Of a DNA stretch of 64,000 nucleotides, positions 37,446-46,832 are shown piece by piece. The position numbers were made by a program, and so were the translations under genes. Source of the DNA: Flavobacteriaceae bacterium (GTDB lineage: Bacteria; Bacteroidota; Bacteroidia; Flavobacteriales; Flavobacteriaceae). The notes below the pieces were generated by a model. The model was not told the DNA's origin. It did no database searches and saw only the letters and a list, made by a program, of their open reading frames with translations. The DNA is taken from positions 1 through 64,000 of the forward strand of contig CANFZM010000012.1 in NCBI GenBank assembly GCA_947451525.1. Reading direction: 5' to 3'. Within the stretch, counting starts at the first letter, position 1; the number at the start of each line of letters is the position of its first letter.

Positions 37446-38852
37446 TTATTTTGGCATATTTTCTGGTGCACAAAACGGAACAACTGTATTCATCCAACCT
37501 ATAATTTGAACTCCAGGAACCGTGATTTCACCATTTGCAAAAGCAGATGACCAGTGCTCTTCCGAATGAGAACTAGAATAGCCACCACCAATGCTAAACG
37601 GACCGATACCAACGCTACCTCCGGCACTAAGGGTTGATTTCATCATATCCCAATCGGCTTTAGCCCAACTTGCTTTAATTTTGATTCCTTTTGCAACAAC
37701 AAATGAAGTTGGCATTAATGGCCACATGGTGTTTGGTTGTACTTTACTACCATTGGATATCCCTCCTTTAAGTGGAGAAAAATTACCAAGATTCCAAGTT
37801 TTAGTGTTTAATAAATGAAAACTCATCCATGGTCTTCGGATACCAACTAATTTATATGAAAATTCAAAACTTAAATTACTAGTTTCTGAACTGAAGGATC
37901 TAGATTCTTTGCTACCTCCTGCAGAAGCGCCAATACTCCATATACCTAAGCTAAATCCTGCAGAACCTCCATACGATTTATAATCGGAGGTACTGCTAGA
38001 GGTTGCTGTTCCTGCAGCAATTTTGGTAGTTGCCCATCCTGTATTATCTACAGAACTATACCAATTGGAAGGAATAAGGCTAACGCGTTGAATTTTTGGG
38101 GACATACCACCAGTTTCTTCTAACACAGCACCATAACCTTCAAATAAATCTTGTGCTTTTTTAAATGCTTTTTGAAGTGTGTTTTGAGAACTTGTGGTCA
38201 TTATAGCCAAATTTTGCTCTATCAAATCCGCCTTATTGGAGCGCCATTTATCCCATGCTTGTTTTACCGGAATTTGTAAAGTTGGTGCAACAAGAGGCCA
38301 AGTGTTTCTGCTTTGTGGCGTTTCTTGAGCTGTTAAATAAGCTTGAAGATAGGCCAATCTTGCATTTTGATACCCAATTTCATTGTCTTTATAATCTCGG
38401 TATAACTGGGTTTCTATAGTGTTTTTCGTTACTTCTCCAGTATCTGGATCGGTAATATCAACAACTCGGTATAACGCTTTATAAGCCGCTTCAATTTGCG
38501 CATCCAAAGCTGGATTAGCAGGTTGTTTAGGTATTGAAACCGAAGAAAGCAAATCGCTATAAACTTGTGAAATCGTTTTGCCACTATCTGAATAGAGCGA
38601 ATTTGCTTTCGGAATTGCATCAACCAATCTAGAAGTATTAATTGCTGCATCCAATCCTGCTGCATTGTTGTTCCCCGGAGTCCACGGATTTCGATAATCT
38701 GCCGGATTTATTGCCATTCCAGGTTTCATTAAAGTTAACATTGTAGTTGATGAAGGAAGTAATGGTTTTCCTCCGGGTTCTGCTTTGGTTGCAGAATTAA
38801 AAATGTTGTCGAATACGCCTTGAATAAGGGCGTCCATTTCTTGTGCTGTCAT
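37446..38852 (-). CDS. Uncharacterised RPW-motif protein, paralogue A
   Basis: A 468-residue cytoplasmic-looking protein. Residues 1-270 are mostly helical. A Ser/Gly-rich alternating stretch follows (about 280-340, GGSAGFSLGIWSIGASAGG) that could form amphipathic strands. The end carries RPWMSFHLLNTKTWNLG, FVVAKGIKIKASW, another Ser/Gly block and VPGVQIIGWMNTVVPF. An alternating serine/glycine region next to a beta fold is a look seen in some pore-forming proteins, but this is a resemblance only. It is the first gene of the minus-strand cluster. Confidence 0.75.
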   Translation of the reverse strand: MTAQEMDALIQGVFDNIFNSATKAEPGGKPLLPSSTTMLTLMKPGMAINPADYRNPWTPGNNNAAGLDAAINTSRLVDAIPKANSLYSDSGKTISQVYSDLLSSVSIPKQPANPALDAQIEAAYKALYRVVDITDPDTGEVTKNTIETQLYRDYKDNEIGYQNARLAYLQAYLTAQETPQSRNTWPLVAPTLQIPVKQAWDKWRSNKADLIEQNLAIMTTSSQNTLQKAFKKAQDLFEGYGAVLEETGGMSPKIQRVSLIPSNWYSSVDNTGWATTKIAAGTATSSSTSDYKSYGGSAGFSLGIWSIGASAGGSKESRSFSSETSNLSFEFSYKLVGIRRPWMSFHLLNTKTWNLGNFSPLKGGISNGSKVQPNTMWPLMPTSFVVAKGIKIKASWAKADWDMMKSTLSAGGSVGIGPFSIGGGYSSSHSEEHWSSAFANGEITVPGVQIIGWMNTVVPFCAPENMPK

Positions 38853-39201
38853 AATTTTTGTTTTATAATTTTGCCTACTCTAAACGGTTTTCGGCTTCCC
38901 CGTTAGTTGTATTTAGTAGTTTATATTTTCTTTTTGTAATGCAAAATCAATAGTTGTACATTTTTACTTTCCAATAATAAAATTAATTGTTGGATGATTT
39001 TGCTTACATAAAGTTCTGAAAATAAGTGCTATTACTGTTATAAAAAAGTATAGTGTAATTTATATAATTTACATTTTAAAGAAATGGGGGAATTAATTTA
39101 TTGCACTAATTGAAAACAGATATTTTTCTAAAAATTAGGCATGAGGAAGTATATCCTAAAATATAAAAGGAATACAGTCAAAGAAAAAAACTAAAAGTGA
39201 T
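38853..39201. other. Intergenic region upstream of the RPW cluster
   Basis: No gene is visible. A TGTAA/TTACA inverted pair sits at 39054-39073. The rest is AT-rich without repeats I can link to the dispersed families. Confidence 0.5.
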
Positions 39202-40398
39202 TTATTTATCTTCTAGATTTTCGTTAAAAGCAGAAGGCAATAATTGTGGTATGAATTTTATAAATAGTGGTAAAAGAATGCTACCACCCGGAAGCAAGAA
39301 TATAGTTAATGATGGTATGCTTTTGCAAATGTCTAACAATTGTTTTTTAACCTTCTTTTTTTCTGTAGAGTCCAAATCTCTCTTGGTAGATTGCAAGAGC
39401 AATTGCATGAGTTCTTTACTCTCTAGGATTTCTTTTGTTAATCGTTTTTTATTTCGTTTAATCAATAATTGAACTCCGGAGGTAGTTTGATCGTAAAAAT
39501 GCTTTACTGGATTGGAATAGTTAAAATATTGAATTTCAGACTTATATTTTGTAATGAAATTAGTAGTGTCTTGAATGCTATCGGAAACAAATGCATCTGA
39601 AAGGCCTAGTTCTTTTGCAATTTTATATAAAAAATAAGACTCTTCATTTTCTATTTTTCCATCATTCCATAGGGTTAATCCTGCTAAATCCAATAAATAG
39701 AATTTTTCAAAATCATCTTTAAAATAATCTAAAGGAAGTTGCTCTAAAGTTTGAATGTTAACTTTAGAAAATTTAGTATATCGCAACGAACTTTCAAAAA
39801 GTTTGATTAGTAAATCATCATTGCTAGATTTTACGGTTTTTACTTGCAAGGCTAAAGAAACCAAACTAATAATAGATTCTTCCATTTTTTTTAAATACTT
39901 GTCCGGAATTTCGCCTTCTAGTAAATAATGTTGAAAAGCCAAAACATCTACATACAAAAGTGCATTAGTAACTATATGCGAAAAGTTTTTGCTAATTATA
40001 TCCTTATTGGTTTGAACCCGTTCTTCAATTAAGGTTTCTAATTTGGAACTAGCAGAAGATGGTATTATTTTATCCCAAAAACCAAAACCTTTAGGAGTCA
40101 TTTTTTGATAAAAATCAACTGTTTTTTTTATAAAATCTACCGAATTGGATTCTTTTGTAGTATAAAAGTAAGTATCGAATAACGAGGTTACTAAAGCAAT
40201 TTTAGAAATTTCCTCAGATTTCCATTGTTCTATAGTTAATTCTGGATTATTGTTTATGCTAACGATATGTCCATAGATGAATCCGGTTTGGCGAATGTTT
40301 TTATAGAAGGATAAATTATCTAAATCCAAATTAGTAAAATTACTACTTTGTTCTAGAAAATACTTGTCTATCCAACCATTTGCTGATGGGTTTATCAT
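39202..40398 (-). CDS. LETM1-related (biofilm-associated type) protein
   Basis: A 398-residue protein, mainly helical. The last 80 residues resemble the LETM1 ribosome-binding-like domain (LLLQSTKRDLDSTEKKKVKKQ, then IPSLTIFLLPGGSILLPLF with a hydrophobic hairpin). Residues 215-275 look like a TerB-type helical bundle (LAGLTLWNDGKIENEESYFL). Bacteroidetes proteins of this architecture are annotated as LETM1-related biofilm-associated proteins, with biochemical role unknown. It is transcribed in the same direction as the RPW genes but 350 bp away. Confidence 0.75.
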   Translation of the reverse strand: MINPSANGWIDKYFLEQSSNFTNLDLDNLSFYKNIRQTGFIYGHIVSINNNPELTIEQWKSEEISKIALVTSLFDTYFYTTKESNSVDFIKKTVDFYQKMTPKGFGFWDKIIPSSASSKLETLIEERVQTNKDIISKNFSHIVTNALLYVDVLAFQHYLLEGEIPDKYLKKMEESIISLVSLALQVKTVKSSNDDLLIKLFESSLRYTKFSKVNIQTLEQLPLDYFKDDFEKFYLLDLAGLTLWNDGKIENEESYFLYKIAKELGLSDAFVSDSIQDTTNFITKYKSEIQYFNYSNPVKHFYDQTTSGVQLLIKRNKKRLTKEILESKELMQLLLQSTKRDLDSTEKKKVKKQLLDICKSIPSLTIFLLPGGSILLPLFIKFIPQLLPSAFNENLEDK

Positions 40399-40447
40399 TG
40401 CTGTAATTTGAATTACAAATTTAGTATTTTTTACAGAGTTATTTCAA

Positions 40448-40481
40448 AAAAAATCGCTCTGTAAATAAATACAGAACGATT
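40448..40481 (-). terminator. Intrinsic terminator of the SOD gene
   Basis: A 12-bp imperfect stem (AATCGCTCTGTA with TACAGAACGATT) lies 20 bp after the SOD stop and is followed on the minus strand by a T-run. Confidence 0.7.
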
Positions 40482-40500
40482 CAAATTTAGATTTTATTTC

Positions 40501-41025
40501 TTATTTTATTATACCAGCACAAGCAACTCTAGCGCCTGCATTTCCAGTTGGTTGGGTAACATAGTCATCGGCTTTATCATGAACAATTAAACCTTTTCCA
40601 AGGATGTCTTTGTTTTCATCGCCACAACCTATACACCATTCAGTAGTTTTTAAAGTGATAGTCCCGTTGCCATTTTCATCGGCAGTAAAATTTCCAATAT
40701 CACCTTTATGGCGTTCGGTATCGGTCCATTTACCATGTTTTACATGAGTAGGATTCCAATGACCACCTGCAGAAGTTGCATCTCCAGCCGAACAATCTGC
40801 TTTTTCATGAATATGAATGGCATGAACTCCAGGCTTAAGTCCGGATAGTTTTGCTTCAAACGAAACTACACCGTTTTTCTCTTTAAAAGTAGCAGTACCA
40901 GAAACGGTGCTCCCACTTTTTGGTTCTAAAGTTATGGTTAAAGCATTTGCTTTAGAAGAATTACCTGATTTACAAGCAACAATTATTGCAAAAACAACTA
41001 AGGATAAAAGAAATATTTTTTTCAT
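40501..41025 (-). CDS. sodC: Cu/Zn superoxide dismutase lipoprotein
   Basis: A 174-residue lipoprotein (VFAIIVAC lipobox at about residue 18). The metal ligands are visible in order: HAIHIHEKADC, SAGGHWNP, THVKHG, a GDIGNF segment and LIVHDKADDY. The late GNAGARVACAG completes the active-site arginine and disulfide region. It converts superoxide to peroxide outside the cytoplasm. The ATG at 41025 gives a clean signal peptide; the in-frame ATG 18 bases upstream adds an unlikely MIKILL prefix. Confidence 0.93.
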   Translation of the reverse strand: MKKIFLLSLVVFAIIVACKSGNSSKANALTITLEPKSGSTVSGTATFKEKNGVVSFEAKLSGLKPGVHAIHIHEKADCSAGDATSAGGHWNPTHVKHGKWTDTERHKGDIGNFTADENGNGTITLKTTEWCIGCGDENKDILGKGLIVHDKADDYVTQPTGNAGARVACAGIIK

Positions 41026-41088
41026 AAGTAAAATTTTTATCAAAGTTAAACATTTAAAAGCAAAGGATATTTAAAATTAACTTAAAAA

Positions 41089-41114
41089 AAATCACTCCAT
41101 TTCTGAAGTGATTT
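41089..41114 (-). terminator. Intrinsic terminator of the beta-oxidation operon
   Basis: An 8-bp stem (AAATCACT and complement) with a T-run on the minus strand, 25 bp past the acyl-CoA dehydrogenase stop. Confidence 0.65.
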
Positions 41115-41138
41115 CTTATTAAATGATCTAATAATATT

Positions 41139-42929
41139 TTAAAAACAATAACTATTTTCTGCAACTAATTTAGAAGTTATAGTTTCTCTTAAACCAACAA
41201 TATTAGGCATGTTGGTGTATTTGGTAAATCTTCTTAATCCCATTAACATCATTCGTTGTTCATCACCATCTGCAAAAGAAATTATACTTTCTTTACCTCT
41301 TAAAGCAACAATATCTACTGCTTTATATAGGTATAATTTTGCCATTGCAATTTGTTCTACAACTTTGGCTTCTCCTTCTTTTTTTGCTAATTTTTCGGTT
41401 CGAAGAATAGTGCTTTCTGCCATATAAATTTCAATTAACATATCGGCTGCAGCCATAAGTAATTGTTGGTGCGCATCTAAATCCATTCCGAATTTTTGAA
41501 CCGCAGCACCTGCAACCATTAGGAATGCTTTTTTCAACTTTCCTACCATTTCTTTTTCTTCCGAAAATAATTCGGAATAATCAGGAGCATCAAAGGATGG
41601 AATTCCCATTAATTCTTCTTGTACTTTCATTGCTGGTCCTAATAAATCTACATGACCTTTCATTGCTTTTTTAATCAACATTCCTACAGATAGCATTCGG
41701 TTGATTTCATTGGTTCCTTCATAAATTCTGGCAATTCGAGCATCACGCCAGGCACTTTCCATAGGAGTATCTTCTGAGAATCCCATTCCGCCATATATTT
41801 GAATGCCTTCATCGGCACAATTTTGCACATCTTCCGAAACTGCCACTTTCAAAATGGAACATTCAATAGCAAATTCTTCTACTCCTTTCAATTCGGCTTC
41901 TTGGTGTGAAACACCTTCTGCAACACGAGCATTTATTCTGTCTTCTATAGATTTTGCAGCACGATAAGTAGCACTTTCTCCAGCATAAGCAGAAGTTGCC
42001 ATTTCTGCAAGTTTATATCGAATAGCACCAAATTGTGAAATTGGAGTGTTGAATTGTACTCTTTCATTGGCATAAATCACTGCATTTGTTGTAACCCTAC
42101 GTTGGGCATCCAAGCAAGCGGCTGCTAATTTTATACGACCTACGTTCAAGGCATTCATGGCTATTTTAAAACCATTTCCTCTTTCAGATAACATATTTTC
42201 AACAGGAACTTTAGTTTCGTTAAAGAAAACTTGTCTAGTAGAAGAGGCGCGAATTCCTAGTTTGTGCTCTTCTTCTCCAAGAGTAATTCCGTTAGTTGCA
42301 TCATTTTCAACGATGAATCCAGTAATGTTTTTATCGTCTTCAATTCGGGCAAAAACTATAAAAAGAGAACAAAATCCTGCATTGGAAATCCACATTTTTT
42401 GTCCGGTGATTTTATAATGAGTTCCATCATCGGATAAAACTGCTTTAGTTTTTCCGGAATTGGCGTCACTTCCTGCACCCGGTTCGGTTAAGCAATAAGC
42501 ACCAAACCATTCACCTGAGGCTAATTTCGGAACGTATTTTTGTTTTTGTTCTTCAGTTCCGTAAAGGGTTATTGGCATAGTACCAATTCCGGTATGTGCA
42601 CCAAAAGCAGTAGAAAACGATCCAGTTGCTCCCGAAATATAGTCGCAAACCAAGCAAGTATCTACAAATCCCATTCCCATTCCGCCATAATTTTCGGGAA
42701 CGGCAACACTTAAAAAGCCCATTTCACCGGCTTTTTTCATTACCTCTTCGGTAAATTTAAAATCTTTGCTTTCGAAACGGCTTTTGTTAGGCCAAATTTC
42801 TTTTTCTACAAATTCTTTCACCGATTCTCGCATCATGATTTGCTCTTCCGAGAAATCTTCTGGTGTAAAAATGTCATCACATTTGGTTTCTTTTACCAAA
42901 AACTGTCCACCTCTTGTTATATCGCTCAT
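41139..42929 (-). CDS. Acyl-CoA dehydrogenase
   Basis: A 596-residue flavoenzyme with the ACAD blocks AYCLTEPGAGSDANSGKTKA, GQKMWISNAGF, FNTPISQFGAIRYKLAEMA, DEGIQIYGGMGFSEDTPME and RIYEGTNEINRML. The extra C-terminal helical domain of about 170 residues is typical of the long ACAD forms of Bacteroidetes. It makes trans-2-enoyl-CoA from acyl-CoA in fatty acid degradation. It is the last gene of the operon after the thiolase, separated by a palindromic element. Confidence 0.93.
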   Translation of the reverse strand: MSDITRGGQFLVKETKCDDIFTPEDFSEEQIMMRESVKEFVEKEIWPNKSRFESKDFKFTEEVMKKAGEMGFLSVAVPENYGGMGMGFVDTCLVCDYISGATGSFSTAFGAHTGIGTMPITLYGTEEQKQKYVPKLASGEWFGAYCLTEPGAGSDANSGKTKAVLSDDGTHYKITGQKMWISNAGFCSLFIVFARIEDDKNITGFIVENDATNGITLGEEEHKLGIRASSTRQVFFNETKVPVENMLSERGNGFKIAMNALNVGRIKLAAACLDAQRRVTTNAVIYANERVQFNTPISQFGAIRYKLAEMATSAYAGESATYRAAKSIEDRINARVAEGVSHQEAELKGVEEFAIECSILKVAVSEDVQNCADEGIQIYGGMGFSEDTPMESAWRDARIARIYEGTNEINRMLSVGMLIKKAMKGHVDLLGPAMKVQEELMGIPSFDAPDYSELFSEEKEMVGKLKKAFLMVAGAAVQKFGMDLDAHQQLLMAAADMLIEIYMAESTILRTEKLAKKEGEAKVVEQIAMAKLYLYKAVDIVALRGKESIISFADGDEQRMMLMGLRRFTKYTNMPNIVGLRETITSKLVAENSYCF

Positions 42930-42932
42930 AGT

Positions 42933-43076
42933 AGCCCCCTAACCCCCGAAGGGGGAATTCCTACTAGGGGTAAGTAGGGTTTTAAGTCCTCTAATTCCAA
43001 AAGGGAAATCATTAGAGGGTAGTTATATATTTGTTTTACTATTTGTTTTTATTCCCCCTTCGGGGGTTAGGGGGCT
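42933..43076. repeat. GC-rich palindromic element, copy 1
   Basis: A perfect 26-bp terminal inverted repeat (left arm starting AGCCCCCTAACCCCCGAAG, right arm at 43051-43076) encloses 92 bp. Each arm also folds on itself (CCCCCGAAGGGGG). It fills almost the whole gap between the thiolase stop and the acyl-CoA dehydrogenase start and is strikingly GC-rich against the AT-rich surroundings. The inner CCTACTAGGGGTAAGTAGGG resembles copy 2. Confidence 0.92.
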
Positions 43077-44257
43077 TACAACAATTCATAAATCCCAGCG
43101 CTTCCTTGTCCGGTGCCTACACACATGCTTACAATTCCGTATTTGCTTTTACGCAAACGCATTTCTTCAAATAATTGTACCGATAATTTTGCACCAGTAC
43201 AACCAAGTGGATGTCCTAAAGCAATAGCACCACCATTTACGTTTACTATATCTGGATTTAATCCTAATTCTCTAATAACGGCTAACGATTGCGATGCAAA
43301 GGCTTCGTTTAATTCGATTAAATCAATATCATTTAAAGTTAGGCCTGCTTGTTTTAAGGCTTTCGGAATGGCTTTTACTGGCCCTATTCCCATTACTCTT
43401 GGTTCCACTCCTGCAGATGCAAAGTTTACCAATCGGGCAATAGGAGTGACCCCCAATTCTTTTACCATTTCTTCGCTCATTATTAAAACAAATGCAGCGC
43501 CATCACTCATTTGAGAGGAATTACCTGCAGTTACACTTCCATCGGCAGCAAAAACTGGTTTAAGATTCCCTAAAGCCGTAACAGTAGTATCTGCTCTTGG
43601 GCCTTCATCTTTAGAAACAACGTAGGATTTGCTTTCTTTTTTGCCCAATTCATTGATAAACGTTTGTTCTACTGTAATCGGAACAATTTGTTTGTCAAAT
43701 TTACCTTCTGCTTGCGCTTTCAACGCTTTTTGATGGGAATTGAACGAAAAAATATCCTGATCCTCTCGAGTTACATTGTATTGTTTTGCAACGGCTTCTG
43801 CGGTTAACCCCATTCCCCAGTAATAATCCTCGTGGCCCTCTTTTGCTACAGCATAATCGGGCGTTGGTTTATAACCGCCCATTGGGATAAAACTCATACT
43901 TTCGGCACCACCTGCAATGATACAATCGGCCATTCCGCTTTGGATTTTTGCCGTTGCCATTCCGATAGTTTCCAATCCAGAAGCGCAATATCTATTTACG
44001 GTTACCCCAGGAACATCGGTTACTTTTAATCCCATTAAGGAAATTAAACGGCCAACATTTAAACCTTGTTCGGCTTCGGGCATGGCATTTCCTACCATGA
44101 CATCGTCAATTCTTTTTTTATCGAAATCGGGTAATTCGTTCATCATGAATTGAATAGTCTCTGCCGCCAATTCGTCAGGACGTTTAAAACGGAATACTCC
44201 TTTTGGTGCTTTTCCAACGGCTGTTCGGTATGCTTTTACTATATAGGCTGTTTTCAT
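43076..44257 (-). CDS. fadA: Acetyl-CoA C-acyltransferase (thiolase)
   Basis: A 393-residue thiolase. The acyl-accepting cysteine is C91 in NRYCASGLETIG; the base histidine is in NGGAIALGHPLGCTGAK and the second cysteine in SMCVGTGQGSAG. It cleaves 3-ketoacyl-CoA with CoA in beta-oxidation. It is flanked on both sides by palindromic elements, with MarR, the FadB-like protein and the dehydrogenase in the same orientation. A role in synthesis of acetoacetyl-CoA cannot be excluded by motif, but the operon argues for degradation. Confidence 0.94.
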   Translation of the reverse strand: MKTAYIVKAYRTAVGKAPKGVFRFKRPDELAAETIQFMMNELPDFDKKRIDDVMVGNAMPEAEQGLNVGRLISLMGLKVTDVPGVTVNRYCASGLETIGMATAKIQSGMADCIIAGGAESMSFIPMGGYKPTPDYAVAKEGHEDYYWGMGLTAEAVAKQYNVTREDQDIFSFNSHQKALKAQAEGKFDKQIVPITVEQTFINELGKKESKSYVVSKDEGPRADTTVTALGNLKPVFAADGSVTAGNSSQMSDGAAFVLIMSEEMVKELGVTPIARLVNFASAGVEPRVMGIGPVKAIPKALKQAGLTLNDIDLIELNEAFASQSLAVIRELGLNPDIVNVNGGAIALGHPLGCTGAKLSVQLFEEMRLRKSKYGIVSMCVGTGQGSAGIYELL

Positions 44258-44260
44258 ATT

Positions 44261-44368
44261 AGCCCCCTAGCCCCCGAAGGGGGAATACCTATTAGGGGTC
44301 AATAGGGTTTTATTTTTAAATATATTTTACACAAAATCAACAACTCCCCCTTTGGGGGTTGGGGGGCT
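44261..44368. repeat. GC-rich palindromic element, copy 2
   Basis: Terminal inverted repeats of 26 bp (22 of 26 complementary), left AGCCCCCTAGCCCCCGAAG, enclosing about 56 bp. The inner CCTATTAGGGGTCAATAGGG is closely related to copy 1 in the same orientation, so both derive from one element. It occupies the gap between the FadB-like and thiolase genes. Confidence 0.9.
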
Positions 44369-46758
44369 TAATTTCTCAACGGTTTCCCCTTAGTAAGCAT
44401 GAATTGAATTCTTTCTAATGTTTTTCTTTCGGTACACAATGACAAGAAGGCCTCACGTTCAATATCTAATAAATATTGTTCACTAACTAAAGTCGGTTCC
44501 GATAAATCACCACCAGCCATTACGTATGCTAGTTTGTTGGCAATTTTTAAATCGTGTTCCGAGATGTATTTTCCGGCTGCCATTTGGTTGGTTCCAACTA
44601 AGAACATTCCTAATGCTTGTTTACCTAATACTTTGATGTCGGTTCTACGAATCGGTTGGGTGTATCCTTGTTCTGCCATTTGCAAAGCCACTTGTTTGGC
44701 AACAGCAATTTGACGGTCTTTATTTACCACAACGATATCTTTTCCTTTTTGTAAAATTCCTAAATCGAATGCTTCATAAGCCGAAGTTGCAACTTTTGCC
44801 ATACCGATAGTTAGGAAGTATTCTTGAAGTACATTTAATTCTACATCGTTTTTACGGAAAAGATCGGAGGCTCTTAAAGTCATTTCTTTAGATCCACCAC
44901 CGCCTGGGATTACTCCAACACCAAATTCGACTAATCCGATATAGGTTTCTGCAGTAGCAACCACACGGTCGGCATGCATGCTCATTTCGCAACCACCACC
45001 TAAAGTCATTCCGTGAGGTGCAACAATTACTGGAATAGAAGAATAGCGCACGCGCATCATAGTGTCTTGAAACATTTTGATTGCCATGTTCAACTCGTCG
45101 TATTCTTGTTCGACAGCCATCATGAAAATCATTCCGATATTTGCACCCACCGAGAAATTAGTTCCTTGATTTCCAATAACCAATCCGCAGTATTCTTTTT
45201 CCGCCATATCAATTGCTTTGTTGATGGCCGTTAAAACGCCACCACCAATAGTATTCATTTTAGAATGGAATTCTAAGTTCAAAATTCCGTCTCCTAAATC
45301 GAAAACAGTAGCATCCGAATTACCCCAAACTTTATGGCTTTCGCGGATGTTATCTAAAATAATAAAGGCATCTTGACCCGGAATTTTCTCTTGCGATTTG
45401 GTTGCAATATTATAATAATTAGTCGCTCCATTTTTTACAGTATAAAAAGAGGAACTTCCAGAAGCAAGCATGTCATTAACCCAAGCAGCAGGAGTATAGC
45501 CCTCGGCTTTCATTAACTCAATTGCTTTTTCAACACCAATGGCATCCCAAATTTCAAAAGGACCGTTTTCCCAACCAAAACCCGCTTTCATAGCATCGTC
45601 AATTTTGTAAAGGTCATCCGATATTTCAGGAATTCTGTTAGAACAATATGCAAACATTGCAGCAAAGTTTTTTCTGTAAAAATCACCTGCTTTGTCTTTT
45701 CCTTTTACTAAAACTTTAAAACGATCAATAGGTTTATCAATGGTTTTAGTAAGTTCTAAAGTTGCAAAAGATGCTTTTTTAGCGGCTCGATATTCTAAAG
45801 TATTTAAATCTAAAGATAAAATTTCTTTGCCTTCTTTTTTGTAGAATCCTTGCCCAGTTTTACTTCCTAGCCATTTATTTTCCATCATTGTATTAACAAA
45901 ATCCGGAAGTTTAAATAAGTCGTGTGCCTCGTCATTCGGGCAACCTTCATATAAACCATTGGCAACGTGTACTAAAGTATCTAAACCAACTACATCTACA
46001 GTTCGGAACGTAGCCGATTTTGGGCGACCAATAACAGGGCCAGTTAATTTATCTACTTCTTCTATGGTTAATCCCATTTCTTTTACCAAATGGAAAAGAC
46101 TTTGAATTCCGAAGATACCAATACGGTTTCCTATAAACGCTGGCGTATCTTTGGCCACGACCGAAGTTTTTCCTAAATATTGCGAACCATAATTGGTAAG
46201 AAAATCTAGTACATCCGCAGAAGTTTTAGGACCTGGAATAATTTCGAATAATTTTAAATAACGCGCAGGATTGAAGAAATGCGTTCCACAAAAATTTGCT
46301 TGAAAGTCCTCGCTTCTGCCTTCACTCATGAACTTAATCGGAATTCCAGAAGTATTAGAAGTTATTAGTGTTCCTGGTTTACGGAATTTTTCAATTTGTT
46401 CGAATACTAATTTCTTGATATCCAATCGTTCAACCACAACTTCAATAATCCAATCGCAGGTTGCGATTTTAGCCATATCGTCGGTAGTATTTCCGGTTGT
46501 GATTCTATTAGCAAACTTCTGACTATAAATAGGAGAGGGGTTCGATTTTAAAGCGTGTGCCAAATGGTCGTTTACCATTCTATTGCGAACGACTTTACTC
46601 TCTAAAGTTAGCCCTTTCTTTTCTTCGGCTTCCGTTAAGGCATTCGGAACAATGTCCAAAAGTACTACTTCTACACCAATGTTAGCAAAATGGCATGCAA
46701 TTCCAGAACCCATAATTCCAGATCCTACCACCGCCACTTTTTTAATTATTCGTTTCAT
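44368..46758 (-). CDS. fadB: 3-hydroxyacyl-CoA dehydrogenase/enoyl-CoA hydratase fusion (FadB/FadN type)
   Basis: A 796-residue bifunctional enzyme. The N-terminal half is the NAD-binding 3-hydroxyacyl-CoA dehydrogenase (VAVVGSGIMGSGIACHFANIG, the SNTSGIP loop and the catalytic HFFNPARYL histidine). The C-terminal part is a crotonase-fold hydratase (NFSVGANIGMIFMMA, GGGCEMSMHADRVVA, GVIPGGGG). This order is the reverse of enteric FadB and matches the FadN-like group. It handles two middle steps of beta-oxidation. It is preceded by marR in the same direction. Confidence 0.93.
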   Translation of the reverse strand: MKRIIKKVAVVGSGIMGSGIACHFANIGVEVVLLDIVPNALTEAEEKKGLTLESKVVRNRMVNDHLAHALKSNPSPIYSQKFANRITTGNTTDDMAKIATCDWIIEVVVERLDIKKLVFEQIEKFRKPGTLITSNTSGIPIKFMSEGRSEDFQANFCGTHFFNPARYLKLFEIIPGPKTSADVLDFLTNYGSQYLGKTSVVAKDTPAFIGNRIGIFGIQSLFHLVKEMGLTIEEVDKLTGPVIGRPKSATFRTVDVVGLDTLVHVANGLYEGCPNDEAHDLFKLPDFVNTMMENKWLGSKTGQGFYKKEGKEILSLDLNTLEYRAAKKASFATLELTKTIDKPIDRFKVLVKGKDKAGDFYRKNFAAMFAYCSNRIPEISDDLYKIDDAMKAGFGWENGPFEIWDAIGVEKAIELMKAEGYTPAAWVNDMLASGSSSFYTVKNGATNYYNIATKSQEKIPGQDAFIILDNIRESHKVWGNSDATVFDLGDGILNLEFHSKMNTIGGGVLTAINKAIDMAEKEYCGLVIGNQGTNFSVGANIGMIFMMAVEQEYDELNMAIKMFQDTMMRVRYSSIPVIVAPHGMTLGGGCEMSMHADRVVATAETYIGLVEFGVGVIPGGGGSKEMTLRASDLFRKNDVELNVLQEYFLTIGMAKVATSAYEAFDLGILQKGKDIVVVNKDRQIAVAKQVALQMAEQGYTQPIRRTDIKVLGKQALGMFLVGTNQMAAGKYISEHDLKIANKLAYVMAGGDLSEPTLVSEQYLLDIEREAFLSLCTERKTLERIQFMLTKGKPLRN

Positions 46759-46832
46759 AACTTATAGTTTATGAGTTTAGTTGTTTGTGAGTTTATTAGT
46801 TTTTAATACTTCGTACCTCGTATTTTGTAATT

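Noticed and set aside
42933..43076. GC-rich palindrome as a tRNA or rRNA fragment
   Set aside because: It is a simple inverted repeat without cloverleaf or conserved loops. Its partner at 44261 shows it is a repeat element.
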